DNA of 64,000 nucleotides from Varibaculum timonense_A (GTDB taxonomy: Bacteria > Actinomycetota > Actinomycetes > Actinomycetales > Actinomycetaceae): positions 1 to 64,000 of the forward strand of contig NZ_JAQEVU010000002.1 of assembly GCF_027694345.1 (NCBI RefSeq). The letters are read 5' to 3'. Position 1 is the first letter of the stretch. The number at the start of each line of letters is the position of its first letter. A program made the position numbers and the translations under genes. Below the pieces are notes generated by a model. It made no database searches. It was not told the origin of the DNA and saw nothing but the letters and a program-made list of their open reading frames with translations. Positions 39,525 to 48,807 of the stretch are shown here, piece by piece.

Positions 39525-41462
39525 GTGGGCGAAGAACAACCCTTAGCGGATTTGTTTTCTTTCGCAGATTTCGCTCGTGCCTCACGCGCAAAACACTCAG
39601 GTGAGGTAGGAAATTCTTTCTCGTCCTCGAAACAGGAATATCTGCCCGCCCAAAGCGGGAAAACCAAAAAAGATAGCCCCGCCCAAAGCGAGAAAAAAGC
39701 CAAAACTGCCCCGCGTCCTCGCCAAAGAGAAAAAACTAAAAAAACCAGTAACAGTTATGAAACTACTGGCAGCACCGGACTATTAGATTTTGAAGTACCC
39801 ACACTTCCTCCGAAAGCAGCGAAACCGAAGACAAAACGAAAACGAGAAAACGTTGCCTCGGCGCTGGAATCCACAGAACGGCTAGACCTCCTGGTGACCG
39901 GAAGAAATATTCGACGTTGGGTAAAAATGTGTGCTGAGGTGCTCCAAGCGGGGCAAAGCGCCTTAGATGCTATGGACAGACTCAGTGAGCTGGACTCTGA
40001 CACCGGTTCAAATGCCTTATTTACCTGGGATAAAGTCGCCTTGACGGTGGCTTCCTTACCCGTTAGTGCCGATAGGGATGCTAAATGGGTATTGGAAGCT
40101 ATCGCCGATGCCGCCTTGGCGGGAGCTAGAGGCATGATTGGGATAGTGCTGTGCGAACTAGCCGACATTGCCGCTGGAATAACCGACTCTGCCGCCCTAA
40201 ATCCGGTGCAGCTGTTAAAGGTGCTACGCTCTAGCCGCGAAGTTCCAAATCGCTGCCTGCTACCAGCAGTAGAAACCTTAGATCCACCAACTCTGTCAGG
40301 ATTGATAGAAGATGTAAACGCGGAACTAGACACTCAACCGAAACAAATGTCGATTGAAGACATCCTCTCACGTGCATGGCTATCCAGTCAGGTGGCGCTA
40401 GTAGAGGGAGCCGAAGAAAATCATGGGCGTCCCGATGCGAGAGCAGCGGTATTGATGCTGTTAATCGCGGCAATGGTGGAAACCTACGCCCTAGAGAATC
40501 ACCAAGAAGCCGGGGCGGTAAACACCAGTTTACAAATGATTAGCGATATGGTGCCCGCCTCTAATCAGCGCCTAGCGGCGGTTTCGCGTCTTAACTCCCT
40601 GGTACTTACCTGGCGTGGGCAAGCCGATAATCCCCGATTTGAACAGCTGCGAACCCAGCTAGAAGAAAACGGGGTATACGGGGCTATGACTGGTCGCGCC
40701 GATATGCTCGGGATAGGTTCCAGAATGCTGCTGGTGCGTACGCGACATCCCCGGCGGGTAATTGAACTTTTACCAGATAAAACGGGAATGATTTTGACCA
40801 GACCGCCGCTGCCGGTAACCTCAGAAAATCCCACTAACTCCAATTTGGTCAGTCTCGATTCCTCACGGGAAATCCGTCCGGTTAGACCGGCTGTTTTAGC
40901 CTATACTTCCTCGCCGGGATTAGTTGGGGACCTTGCCAACCTGGGGGCGGTCGTGGTGCTATCTCGCCAGGGAATTCCGCTAGAAGTGTTGCCGGTAATC
41001 GCGGAAATGGAACAAGAGGTAGTCTCAGTGCTGCCCTGTAATCAACTGGCGGCAGCAGAGCTTGCCAATCTGGTAAGACCAGCCAAAGATAAAGGAATTG
41101 AACTTTTGGTCGCACCAACCCAAGATGACCTGCAAGTTCTAGAGGTTACTCGCGCATTGACACAAGTGGTATCTTCGGCTATCGAACCGCCAGAATTGCT
41201 GCAATTGCAGCGTAGCCGGGCTTTCGATGCCTTAGCAACTCAGCGCACCTGGAGTGTTGATTCTAAAACCCCGTTTGAACTGCTATCTTCTGCCGTTACC
41301 CCCACAGATATTCAAGCGCGAATCCTTATCGGCAGCGGAGAAGATCCTGACATTATTTCCCGGGTACAAACCGCTTTTTCCCAGGGCTCTCCGGGAATAC
41401 GCATCGAGCTGATTAGCGGCGGGCAAAGCGGAGCCACTTTAGTGGGGGTACTTTCGCAGTGA
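39525..41462 (+). CDS. DAK2-domain protein (FakA/YloV-like fatty acid kinase)
   Basis: A 645-residue protein at the position always held by DAK2-domain genes, between rpmB and recG. GTG 39525 is chosen because AAGGAGG (39513-39519) lies 5 nt upstream. A GTG at 39441 has no such site. After a Lys/Ser-rich, probably disordered first ~120 residues comes the kinase-like domain with DSDTGSN, corresponding to the metal-binding DGDTGTN of FakA. The middle and DegV-like C-terminal domains follow (AVVVLSRQGIPLEVLPVIAEM). FakA phosphorylates fatty acids held by FakB/DegV proteins. No FakB gene is in the window. The DAK2 part is divergent, so activity is uncertain. Confidence 0.82.
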   Translation: MGEEQPLADLFSFADFARASRAKHSGEVGNSFSSSKQEYLPAQSGKTKKDSPAQSEKKAKTAPRPRQREKTKKTSNSYETTGSTGLLDFEVPTLPPKAAKPKTKRKRENVASALESTERLDLLVTGRNIRRWVKMCAEVLQAGQSALDAMDRLSELDSDTGSNALFTWDKVALTVASLPVSADRDAKWVLEAIADAALAGARGMIGIVLCELADIAAGITDSAALNPVQLLKVLRSSREVPNRCLLPAVETLDPPTLSGLIEDVNAELDTQPKQMSIEDILSRAWLSSQVALVEGAEENHGRPDARAAVLMLLIAAMVETYALENHQEAGAVNTSLQMISDMVPASNQRLAAVSRLNSLVLTWRGQADNPRFEQLRTQLEENGVYGAMTGRADMLGIGSRMLLVRTRHPRRVIELLPDKTGMILTRPPLPVTSENPTNSNLVSLDSSREIRPVRPAVLAYTSSPGLVGDLANLGAVVVLSRQGIPLEVLPVIAEMEQEVVSVLPCNQLAAAELANLVRPAKDKGIELLVAPTQDDLQVLEVTRALTQVVSSAIEPPELLQLQRSRAFDALATQRTWSVDSKTPFELLSSAVTPTDIQARILIGSGEDPDIISRVQTAFSQGSPGIRIELISGGQSGATLVGVLSQ

Positions 41463-43747
41463 ATAGAGACACTTCCCTAGGGGGAGGGGAACCCCTAAAG
41501 AAAATTCTAGGACGAGTAGCGGGAAAACTCGATAGCAAATTCGGGTTAAAAACTACTATTGACCTCCTATATTTCTTTCCGCGCCGCTATCATCAACTAG
41601 GTGAGCTCACGCCATTTGCGCAGCTAACTATCGGGGAAGAACAATCAGTGATTGCTCAAATCGTAGACTCTAGCCGGCGGCGTACCCACGGTGGAAAATG
41701 GATGCTTTCCCTAAAACTCAGTGACGGTAACAACCGGATGGATGCGGTATTTTGGGCAAAAAACCAGTATTTAATCAACTGGATGTCTGCGCAAATGCAG
41801 GTGGGGCAAACTAAACTATTCTCCGGCCGACCCAGCCTTTATCGAGGTAGGCTGCAACTTTCTCACCCCTCCTATCAGGAAGTCGATGATGAGAATTTGG
41901 ACGTGGGCAATAACCAGCAGGTTCAAGCACAAGCTATGCGTCCAGAACCGATATATCCCGCGAAAGTGGGACTGCCCACTTGGACCACCCAAAAGGCAAT
42001 CGCGGTGCTGCTTGATGAGCTAAAAACAATTCCCTTACCAGATCCGCTCCCCGAGGACATTAGTCAAAAGCGGGGGCTATTAGAGCTAAACGAGGCTTTT
42101 GAAAAGATTCATCGCCCCCAATCACGCAAAGATTTCGCGCAGGCACAAGCACGTTTTAGGTACGAGGAAGCCTTTATTTTGCAGGTGGCACTGGCTCAGC
42201 GTCGGGCGGAATTATCCGAGGACGCACCCTGCCTTAAAAAAATACCTGGCGGCTTCAGCGACCGGGTAGCAAGTTCACTACCCTTCACCCTGACCGCTTT
42301 CCAAAGCGAAGTCTTGGACGATATTTCGCAGCGACTTTCTTCCCCGCGCCCTATGAATCTGCTGTTACAAGGAGACGTGGGATCCGGTAAAACCGTAGTG
42401 TCGCTGCTAGCAATGCTGCGGGCATTAGATTGTGGGCGGCAAGCCATTTTTATGGCTCCCACCGAAGTTTTGGTGCATCAACATTTTTCTACCCTGTGCG
42501 CTCTGTTAGGGGATTTGGCGCAACCGGGTGGGTTTAACCTGCGCGGAGGGGAGGGCATACCTATCTATCGGCTTTCTTCTTCTCTTCCTAGCGGCGAAAA
42601 GCAGCGGACTTTAGCGGCTTTAAATCAGGGGCAGGCTGGTATTTTTGTCGGTACTCATTCCCTGCTCTCTAATCAGGTAGCCCCGACTTGCCCCGGAATA
42701 GTAGTTATTGATGAACAACACAAATTTGGGGTCAAGCAACGAGACAGGCTGCGGCAAAACGAAACTGGCACTGCTCATCTGTTGGTAATGACCGCAACCC
42801 CGATACCGCGCTCAGTTGCTATGACTTCTTTTGGTGACCTCGACCTACTCACCCTCAAAGGTCTGCCACCTGGGCGCGCAAAAGTGGAATCTTATCGAGT
42901 GAACAGCGCTAATCAATCTTGGACGCAGCGCACCTGGCAACGCGCCAAAGAAGAAATCATGGCAGGTCATCGCGTATTTGTGGTGTGTCCCGCGATTAAT
43001 CCGGGAACCGAAGAGACAGAAAACGGTTCCGATAACGAGGACGAGAGGGGAAATGTAACCTGCCTAAAAGGGGCGCGAACAGCAGGTTCCGGGCAGAACT
43101 GGGGTGAATCCCGGGTTCAAAACGAGAATAGAAAAATAGCTAACGTCAGTGAAACGGCTGCTCAGCTCAAAAACCTGCCCGCTTTAGCGGGCGTAAGAAT
43201 CGGAGTATTGCATGGGCAAATGAGCGCGGAAGAAAAAGACCGCGCCATGGCAGATTTTATAAGCGGAACAACCCCACTACTGGTAGCTACCACGGTGATT
43301 GAAGTGGGAGTTGATGTTCCCGAAGCCACGATGATGGTGATTCTTGATGCTGACCGTTTCGGGATTGCGCAACTACATCAGCTGCGCGGACGTATCGGGA
43401 GAGGCAAACATGGGGGAGTGTGTCTAGTGTGGTCAGGAGTCGAAGCTCAAAGTCCGGCAGGCCGTCGCCTAGAAGCATTTGTAAACACTACCGATGGTTT
43501 TGAACTTGCCGCGATTGACCTGCGTTTACGAGAAAGTGGGAACATTCTGGGGCAAAACCAGTCGGGACGTTCCTCCTCGTTAAAAATTCTTGATTTGCTA
43601 GCGGATGAGAAAGTAATCTCCCAGGCGCAAAAAGACGCGAAAAGTCTGATAGCGGGCGATTCTCAGCTACGGAAACATCCCTATTTACAAGCGGCAATTA
43701 GCAGACGCATCAGTGAAGAAGAGCAAGAATATCTAGAGCGCGGATAG
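41459..43747 (+). CDS. recG: ATP-dependent DNA helicase RecG
   Basis: Branch-migrating helicase for Holliday junctions and stalled forks. The 762 residues have an N-terminal wedge/OB domain (about 50-160), Walker A GDVGSGKT (305-312), the DEQH box (418-421), TATPIPR (motif III) and VIEVGVDVPEAT plus QLRGRIGRGKHGG (motifs V-VI). An acidic, Gly/Asn-rich insertion of ~45 residues near 520-565 (DNEDERGN) interrupts helicase domain 2 before the LHGQMSAEEKD motif and is longer than usual. It starts at GTG 41459, overlapping the stop of the fakA-like gene (GTGA), so the two are coupled. Confidence 0.96.
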   Translation: MNRDTSLGGGEPLKKILGRVAGKLDSKFGLKTTIDLLYFFPRRYHQLGELTPFAQLTIGEEQSVIAQIVDSSRRRTHGGKWMLSLKLSDGNNRMDAVFWAKNQYLINWMSAQMQVGQTKLFSGRPSLYRGRLQLSHPSYQEVDDENLDVGNNQQVQAQAMRPEPIYPAKVGLPTWTTQKAIAVLLDELKTIPLPDPLPEDISQKRGLLELNEAFEKIHRPQSRKDFAQAQARFRYEEAFILQVALAQRRAELSEDAPCLKKIPGGFSDRVASSLPFTLTAFQSEVLDDISQRLSSPRPMNLLLQGDVGSGKTVVSLLAMLRALDCGRQAIFMAPTEVLVHQHFSTLCALLGDLAQPGGFNLRGGEGIPIYRLSSSLPSGEKQRTLAALNQGQAGIFVGTHSLLSNQVAPTCPGIVVIDEQHKFGVKQRDRLRQNETGTAHLLVMTATPIPRSVAMTSFGDLDLLTLKGLPPGRAKVESYRVNSANQSWTQRTWQRAKEEIMAGHRVFVVCPAINPGTEETENGSDNEDERGNVTCLKGARTAGSGQNWGESRVQNENRKIANVSETAAQLKNLPALAGVRIGVLHGQMSAEEKDRAMADFISGTTPLLVATTVIEVGVDVPEATMMVILDADRFGIAQLHQLRGRIGRGKHGGVCLVWSGVEAQSPAGRRLEAFVNTTDGFELAAIDLRLRESGNILGQNQSGRSSSLKILDLLADEKVISQAQKDAKSLIAGDSQLRKHPYLQAAISRRISEEEQEYLERG

Positions 43748-43809
43748 ATGTAAACGCTGGTAATGCCGTAGTTTCTAGCTTGATACTTTGCTCGGGTTAG
43801 ACTGACATC

Positions 43810-44424
43810 ATGATGAGAATAATAGCGGGCACTGCTAGGGGGACTCATTTAAGTGTTCCCTCCCGCGGTACGCGTCCTACCCAAGACCGGGTTCGAGAGG
43901 CAGTTTTTTCCGCCCTGCAAGCCCGAGGAGCTGTGGAAAATGCCTGCGTTCTCGACCTTTTCGCCGGTTCCGGAGCCTACGGGTTTGAAACCCTGTCCCG
44001 AGGCGCCTTAAGTCTCGACCTAGTTGATCAATCTCAAGAAGCAGCCAAAGCCATCAGAAAGAACCTGGCAGCCAATCCAGTTTTCAAAGAAGCCAAACTG
44101 TATGTGCAGCCAGCACTAGCTTTCCTAGCCTCTCGATGGGTGGGAGCCAACCCTAATCCCCAGTGGGAACTGGTATTTATTGACCCGCCCTACGCTATGG
44201 AAAATGCGGAAATCCTGAAAACCCTCAGCAATCTGCACCCGCTATGCGACCCGGACGCCTGGATAGTGGTAGAGCGCTCCGCCCGTGATGAAGCCCCGGA
44301 ATGGGACAGGGAATTTTGGGAAGAACAATCCCAAAAAATCTATGGAGAAAGCATTATCTATTTCCTGCGTCCAGCCCTAAAAGATGTCCCGGAAAACGCT
44401 ACAAATCTTCAAGAAGAAAAATAG
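43810..44424 (+). CDS. rsmD: 16S rRNA (guanine966-N2)-methyltransferase RsmD
   Basis: Methylates 16S rRNA using S-adenosylmethionine. The 204 residues start MMRIIAGTARG and carry the SAM-binding LDLFAGSGAYGFETLSRGA and the N2-methylase motif DPPY (125-128). It is followed closely by coaD. The rsmD-coaD pair after recG is nearly universal in gram-positives. It starts at ATG 43810 or the adjacent ATG 43813. Confidence 0.95.
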   Translation: MMRIIAGTARGTHLSVPSRGTRPTQDRVREAVFSALQARGAVENACVLDLFAGSGAYGFETLSRGALSLDLVDQSQEAAKAIRKNLAANPVFKEAKLYVQPALAFLASRWVGANPNPQWELVFIDPPYAMENAEILKTLSNLHPLCDPDAWIVVERSARDEAPEWDREFWEEQSQKIYGESIIYFLRPALKDVPENATNLQEEK

Positions 44425-44485
44425 TTTACGTCCTCTTCCGCGTGGGACAGCGCATTAAGTGGCAGCTTGCGGGTATTTTGTAGCT

Positions 44486-45004
44486 ATGAGTACTGTTGTG
44501 TGTGTCGGCTCTTACGACCCTCTAACCTATGGTCATCTAGATGTTATCGACCGCGCAGCCCATCTTTTTGACCGGGTAATCGTGGCAGTAGCGAAAAACT
44601 CAAAGAAAAACTATCTATTTGACGTAGCCGAGCGGGCTACATTTATCACGGAAGCAACCGAAACTCTAGCTAATGTCCAGGTAGTTACTTGGGCGGGGCT
44701 AGCTTGCGATTTAGCTGCCCGCTATCAGGCGAAAGCCCTGGTAAAAGGAATACGGAACTCAACAGATACCGACAGTGAATTGACCCAGGCTTTCGCGAAT
44801 CGACAACTATCTGGCATTGACACAGTTTTAATTCCGACTTCCCCCGAAAACGCTTTGATTTCTTCCTCAGTAGTTAAAGAAATCGCAGCTTACGGCGGAG
44901 ACGTATCCGGATTTGTTCCCCCACAGGTAGCTCAAGCCCTACAAAAAGCATTTGCTGCGTCCTCGGAAAATAATCCAAGCTCAAACCCAAGTTTACCTCT
45001 ATAA
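44486..45004 (+). CDS. coaD: Phosphopantetheine adenylyltransferase
   Basis: Transfers AMP to 4'-phosphopantetheine in coenzyme A synthesis. The 172 residues begin MSTVVCVGSYDPLTYGH, containing the nucleotidyltransferase GSYDP...TxGH motif (8-17), and end with the ISSSVVKEIAAYGGDVSGFVP signature. I prefer ATG 44486 to an upstream GTG because family N-termini begin here. A TAGCTATG box overlaps the start, so the transcript may have almost no leader if made from its own promoter. Confidence 0.96.
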   Translation: MSTVVCVGSYDPLTYGHLDVIDRAAHLFDRVIVAVAKNSKKNYLFDVAERATFITEATETLANVQVVTWAGLACDLAARYQAKALVKGIRNSTDTDSELTQAFANRQLSGIDTVLIPTSPENALISSSVVKEIAAYGGDVSGFVPPQVAQALQKAFAASSENNPSSNPSLPL

Positions 45005-45019
45005 ACAGAAAGGATAATC

Positions 45020-45709
45020 ATGGCTCCCCAGGAAGAAGCCCAGTATGCACCCTCAGATGTAATCGCGGTATTAAACCGTCTGAGCGAAATGATTGAACAG
45101 GGGCGTGGTGTTCCCTTCTCAGCTTCGGTGATGATTAACCAGGCAGAGGGAGTGGAGCTGCTAGATAACGCTCGCGCCGCCCTACCCGCTGACCTGGTGA
45201 ACGCGGACAGAATTGTGGCTGATGCTAACAAGGTTTTGGACGCTGCCGATGAGGAAGCAGCGCAAACTATATCCGATGCTCGCGTTGAAGCAGAACAGGT
45301 AACTCGGGAAGCTGAAGAAGAAGCTCATAACACGGTTACGCAAGCAAATGCGCAAGCCGAACAGACAATTGCAGAGGCGAATCAACGGGCAGAGTCCACG
45401 ATAAACCATGCTGATGCGCAAGCCGAAGAAACCATTGCCCAAGCTAATCAGCGGGCTGATCAGATACTTCAAGAGGCACGCCAGCGTGCAGACCAGCTAG
45501 TTTCTCAAGAAAACATCTATAGAGAAGCGCAGCAAGCAGCAAGGCAAACCGTTCAAGAGGCACGCCAGCAAGCCAGCGACTTTATGAACCAATCAGACCA
45601 ATATGTAAATGAATCATTGGCACAGCTTGAAGAGCTGCTCGGAGGGATTGCGGAACAAACACGCCAAGGGCGCGCCCAGTTTTCTCGCCAAGAACGTCCT
45701 CAGTTCTAA
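45020..45709 (+). CDS. SepIVA-like coiled-coil protein
   Basis: A 229-residue, strongly coiled-coil protein rich in Ala, Glu and Gln, with repeated heptad blocks such as ANQRAESTINHADAQAEETI. The N-terminus (APSDVIAVLNRLSEMIEQGRGVP) and the AREN/LLDNARAALPADLVNADRI-like segment resemble SepIVA (Rv2927c), a DivIVA-domain division protein of mycobacteria. The order SepIVA-YceD-Rnc-Fpg is the same as in mycobacteria (Rv2927c-Rv2924c). AGAAAGGATAATC precedes ATG 45020, 15 bp after coaD. It likely takes part in septum or envelope organisation (inference from family and position). Confidence 0.8.
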   Translation: MAPQEEAQYAPSDVIAVLNRLSEMIEQGRGVPFSASVMINQAEGVELLDNARAALPADLVNADRIVADANKVLDAADEEAAQTISDARVEAEQVTREAEEEAHNTVTQANAQAEQTIAEANQRAESTINHADAQAEETIAQANQRADQILQEARQRADQLVSQENIYREAQQAARQTVQEARQQASDFMNQSDQYVNESLAQLEELLGGIAEQTRQGRAQFSRQERPQF

Positions 45710-45764
45710 ACTGCCCAGCCTTGGCTGCTGGCGTTAAAAGACAATAGCGCCTAGGCTATGGGGA

Positions 45765-46355
45765 GTGAGAAAAGAAAATAAAGCCGTAATTCCTTTGGAA
45801 TTAACCGGGCTAGGTTCTGCTGAGGGAGACAGTAAAAGCTGGCAGGTAACAGTAGACATTCCTGCCGCTATCGGCACCGAAAATATGGCGGTTCGCGCCG
45901 GGCAATCACTGGAATTAGACCTGTTGGCGGTAGCTATTTCGGAGGGAGTTTCCCTCAGCGTTAGCGGTAGCGGTAGAGCTGAAGGTCAATGCGTACGCTG
46001 TTTGACGCCGGTAGAAAAGTCCCTGGAGTTTTCTCTAACCCGCATCTACTACTATCCCGATGTGTTAGCGCGCCTCCTCAATGAGGTGAGTGACGACTCA
46101 AGCGTGTATGATGAGTTAGACGATGCCTATCAAGTTCGCTCTGATTCTCGCATAGACTTAGAACCACTTTTGATAGACGCAATCGTTCCACAAATTCCCT
46201 ATTCGGTGCTCTGCACCCCAGACTGTCTGGGACTTTGCCCTGAATGCGGAATTTCGTTAGCCGCCGCTGAAGAAGATCACCACCACGAGGTGATAGATTC
46301 ACGCTGGTCAGCGCTAGCAGGGATATTTGATGAGCAGGGAAAGAAGAAAGAATGA
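45765..46355 (+). CDS. yceD: YceD/DUF177-family protein
   Basis: A 196-residue protein of the YceD family, which is linked to 23S rRNA and 50S biogenesis. It has two Cys pairs that may bind metal: CVRC (central) and CTPDCLGLCPECG (about 160-172). It starts at GTG 45765 with a weak upstream site and a TAGGCTATG box just ahead, so a near-leaderless transcript is possible. The stop overlaps the rnc start (ATGA). rpmF, which follows yceD in many bacteria, is absent here, as in mycobacteria. Confidence 0.9.
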   Translation: MRKENKAVIPLELTGLGSAEGDSKSWQVTVDIPAAIGTENMAVRAGQSLELDLLAVAISEGVSLSVSGSGRAEGQCVRCLTPVEKSLEFSLTRIYYYPDVLARLLNEVSDDSSVYDELDDAYQVRSDSRIDLEPLLIDAIVPQIPYSVLCTPDCLGLCPECGISLAAAEEDHHHEVIDSRWSALAGIFDEQGKKKE

Positions 46356-47071
46356 ACCGCGGTTCGCAAGATTTAGCGAAACTGCTATCTAAATGGGGGA
46401 TAGAACTAGACCCCGAAATGGTAGTGCTGGCTTTAACCCACCGCTCTTTTGCACACGAACAAGACGGGCTACCCACAAATGAGCGTCTCGAATTCCTAGG
46501 AGACGCGGTTCTGCAACTGATAGTTACCGAACGCCTCTACCGTTCCTATCCCTCTCACCCCGAAGGGCATTTAGCCAAAATGCGCTCGGCCACCGTCTCC
46601 CAAGAACCATTAGCGTCCGTAGCTAGAAACATCGGATTAGGGGACTACATTTTATTAGGACGCGGCGAGGAAAAAACCGGAGGACGAGAAAAAGACTCCA
46701 TCCTCTCTGACACGGTAGAAGCCCTAATCGGAGCCACCTATCTTTGCCACGGTCTGGAAGCTACCCGTGAAGTTGTAGAAAACCTGTTAAAAGATTTGCT
46801 TGACCACGCCCTAGAACGCGGTGCCGGAATGGATTGGAAAACAACTTTACAAGAACTAACCGGGCAGCTAGGAGTGCATTCCGTAGAATTTACAGTCACA
46901 GGAACCGGGCCAGACCACAACCGCCGCTACAGTGCGCGAGCGATACTCGGCGAACGGGAAATAGGATTTGGAAAAGGACGGTCAAAGAAAGTGGCAGAAC
47001 ACGAAGCTGCCAGGCAAGCGGTCATGAACCTAAGAGACGAACACGGAATCACAACGCCACTAGGTTTTTAA
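46352..47071 (+). CDS. rnc: Ribonuclease III
   Basis: Cleaves double-stranded RNA in rRNA processing and regulation. The 239 residues have the signature NERLEFLGDAVL (43-54) with catalytic acidic residues, the second acidic site in DTVEALIGATYL, and a C-terminal dsRNA-binding domain (about 160-236, DWKTTLQELTGQLG ... GFGKGRSKKVAEHEAARQA-like). It starts at ATG 46352, overlapping the yceD stop. fpg follows after 58 bp. Confidence 0.97.
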   Translation: MNRGSQDLAKLLSKWGIELDPEMVVLALTHRSFAHEQDGLPTNERLEFLGDAVLQLIVTERLYRSYPSHPEGHLAKMRSATVSQEPLASVARNIGLGDYILLGRGEEKTGGREKDSILSDTVEALIGATYLCHGLEATREVVENLLKDLLDHALERGAGMDWKTTLQELTGQLGVHSVEFTVTGTGPDHNRRYSARAILGEREIGFGKGRSKKVAEHEAARQAVMNLRDEHGITTPLGF

Positions 47072-47129
47072 CCATTGACTTTAATATTTTGAGATCAAAA
47101 GACGACACTAAGGTTGAGGGGAATCAAAA

Positions 47130-48038
47130 ATGCCAGAATTACCAGAAGTTGAGGTTGTGCGTCGCGGCATAGAAAAACAACTAATCGGAGCGCAAATAAA
47201 AAACGTTAAAGTACTATTTCCCGGATCTTTGCGCGGACAGGAACCGAAACGTTTCATAGAAGCCCTGGAAGGATGGAGTATTACTCACGCCGTGCGGCGC
47301 GGGAAGTTTATCTGGTTGCTAGGCAAAGATAATACCGGGGAACAAACCCAGTATTCGCTGGTAATTCATCTCGGGATGTCCGGGCAGATTCTTATTAACC
47401 AACCAGGAATCGATATCTCCTCAAAAAATCGCGCACACCTGCGGGTAGCGATAGAGCTAGTCGATGGACGCAAAGTTAATTTCGTAGACCAACGGACATT
47501 CGGACGGATGCTGGTTGAACCGCTAGTAGAAACCAAGGACAAGAAACCTGCCGGTTGGGGTGCTAACTCCTGCTTGATTCCCCGGCGGGTAGAACAAAAC
47601 GTGGCTCGAGATGTGCTTGATCCGGGAGTAGACTGCCAAAAAATTATTGACACCGTTCAAAAACGCAAGAGCTCCATCAAACACTCCCTACTAGACCAAA
47701 AACTGGTTTCCGGAATCGGTAATATTTATGCAGATGAAGCTCTATTTGCTGCCAAGATGAGCCCCGCACAAAGCGCTAATTCCCTTCCCGCAGAGCGAAT
47801 CAAGGAAGTATTTAGATGTGCAGGTGAAATCATGAAAGCTGCCATCAAACAAGGCGGTACATCTTTCGATGAGCTATACGTAGATACCAGCGGCAACCCT
47901 GGCTATTTCGAGCAGGAACTAATGGTGTATGGGCGAGGCGGAGAACCCTGCAAAATCTGTGGCGCGACCCTAGAAAAGTTGCAGCAATCAGGGCGCAATG
48001 CCACCTACTGCCCCAAATGTCAGCCCCTAGATAACTAG
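47130..48038 (+). CDS. mutM: Formamidopyrimidine-DNA glycosylase
   Basis: Base-excision repair enzyme that removes oxidised purines. The 302 residues begin MPELPEVEVVRRG, where the Pro after Met is the catalytic nucleophile and Glu the general acid. The helix-two-turn-helix region has KSSIKHSLLDQKLVSGIGNIYADEALF, and the C-terminal zinc finger has CKIC...CPKC. It starts at ATG 47130 with GAGGGGAATC upstream. rnc-fpg is usually followed by smc. Here an orphan response regulator follows instead. Confidence 0.96.
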   Translation: MPELPEVEVVRRGIEKQLIGAQIKNVKVLFPGSLRGQEPKRFIEALEGWSITHAVRRGKFIWLLGKDNTGEQTQYSLVIHLGMSGQILINQPGIDISSKNRAHLRVAIELVDGRKVNFVDQRTFGRMLVEPLVETKDKKPAGWGANSCLIPRRVEQNVARDVLDPGVDCQKIIDTVQKRKSSIKHSLLDQKLVSGIGNIYADEALFAAKMSPAQSANSLPAERIKEVFRCAGEIMKAAIKQGGTSFDELYVDTSGNPGYFEQELMVYGRGGEPCKICGATLEKLQQSGRNATYCPKCQPLDN

Positions 48039-48141
48039 GTATAGTTTTCTGAAGGATATATATTTTGGTGGCAACGCCCAGCAGAGCAAACTATTGTAAA
48101 AATAGTATTTATCTACTACCGCGATTAGATAGAATCAAAAA

Positions 48142-48807
48142 ATGAGCATCCAACAGTCAAGGACGGAGGAACACCCCACCCGGGTGATGATAATTGACGA
48201 CCACGAAATCGTGCGGCGAGGCATTGCTGACATAGTGGATCGAACCGTGGGAATGGAGGTTGTGGCAGAAGCTGGAACCGTTGAAGACGCGGTTCGTCGC
48301 GCCGAACTGGTTCACCCCGACGTGGTGCTGGTAGATTTACAAATGCCTGATGGAACCGGTATTGACGTCATGAAACAGTTGCGTGAGGTTTCACCCAAAT
48401 CATTGGCTATTGTGCTCACTAGCTTTGACGATGATGATGCTTTAGCAGAATCCCTACAGGCAGGGGCAAAAGCCTATGTGTTGAAAACCGTGCGGGGAGC
48501 AGAAATAACCGATGTTATCCGAGCAGTCGAAGGAGGACGGGTACTGCTGGATGAACGCACAGTTACCCGCCGACGCGCCGGAAATGAAGACCCCACCGCT
48601 AATCTGACTCCCGCCGAGCGCAAAGTGTTAAACCTAATCGGTGAGGGGTTATCTAATCGTGAAATCGGCGAGAAACTCGGGGTAGCGGAAAAGACTGTTA
48701 AAAACCATATCACTTCGTTACTGGCAAAAATGGGGTTGCAGCGGCGCACGCAGGTTGCTGCGTGGGTTGCCAGTCAGCGCAGTGCCGGTTGGCGTCATCA
48801 GTCATAA
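48142..48807 (+). CDS. Orphan NarL/LuxR-family response regulator
   Basis: A 221-residue regulator. The receiver domain (RVMIIDDHEIVRRGI) has acceptor D65 (VVLVDLQMP) and the LuxR helix-turn-helix is at about 150-210 (LTPAERKVLNLIGEGLSNREI, VAEKTVKNHITSLLAKMGL). It resembles DevR/LiaR-type regulators. No kinase gene lies nearby: a repeat block follows and fpg precedes. It starts at ATG 48142 with GATTAGATAGAATC upstream and no strong ribosome-binding site. Confidence 0.92.
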   Translation: MSIQQSRTEEHPTRVMIIDDHEIVRRGIADIVDRTVGMEVVAEAGTVEDAVRRAELVHPDVVLVDLQMPDGTGIDVMKQLREVSPKSLAIVLTSFDDDDALAESLQAGAKAYVLKTVRGAEITDVIRAVEGGRVLLDERTVTRRRAGNEDPTANLTPAERKVLNLIGEGLSNREIGEKLGVAEKTVKNHITSLLAKMGLQRRTQVAAWVASQRSAGWRHQS

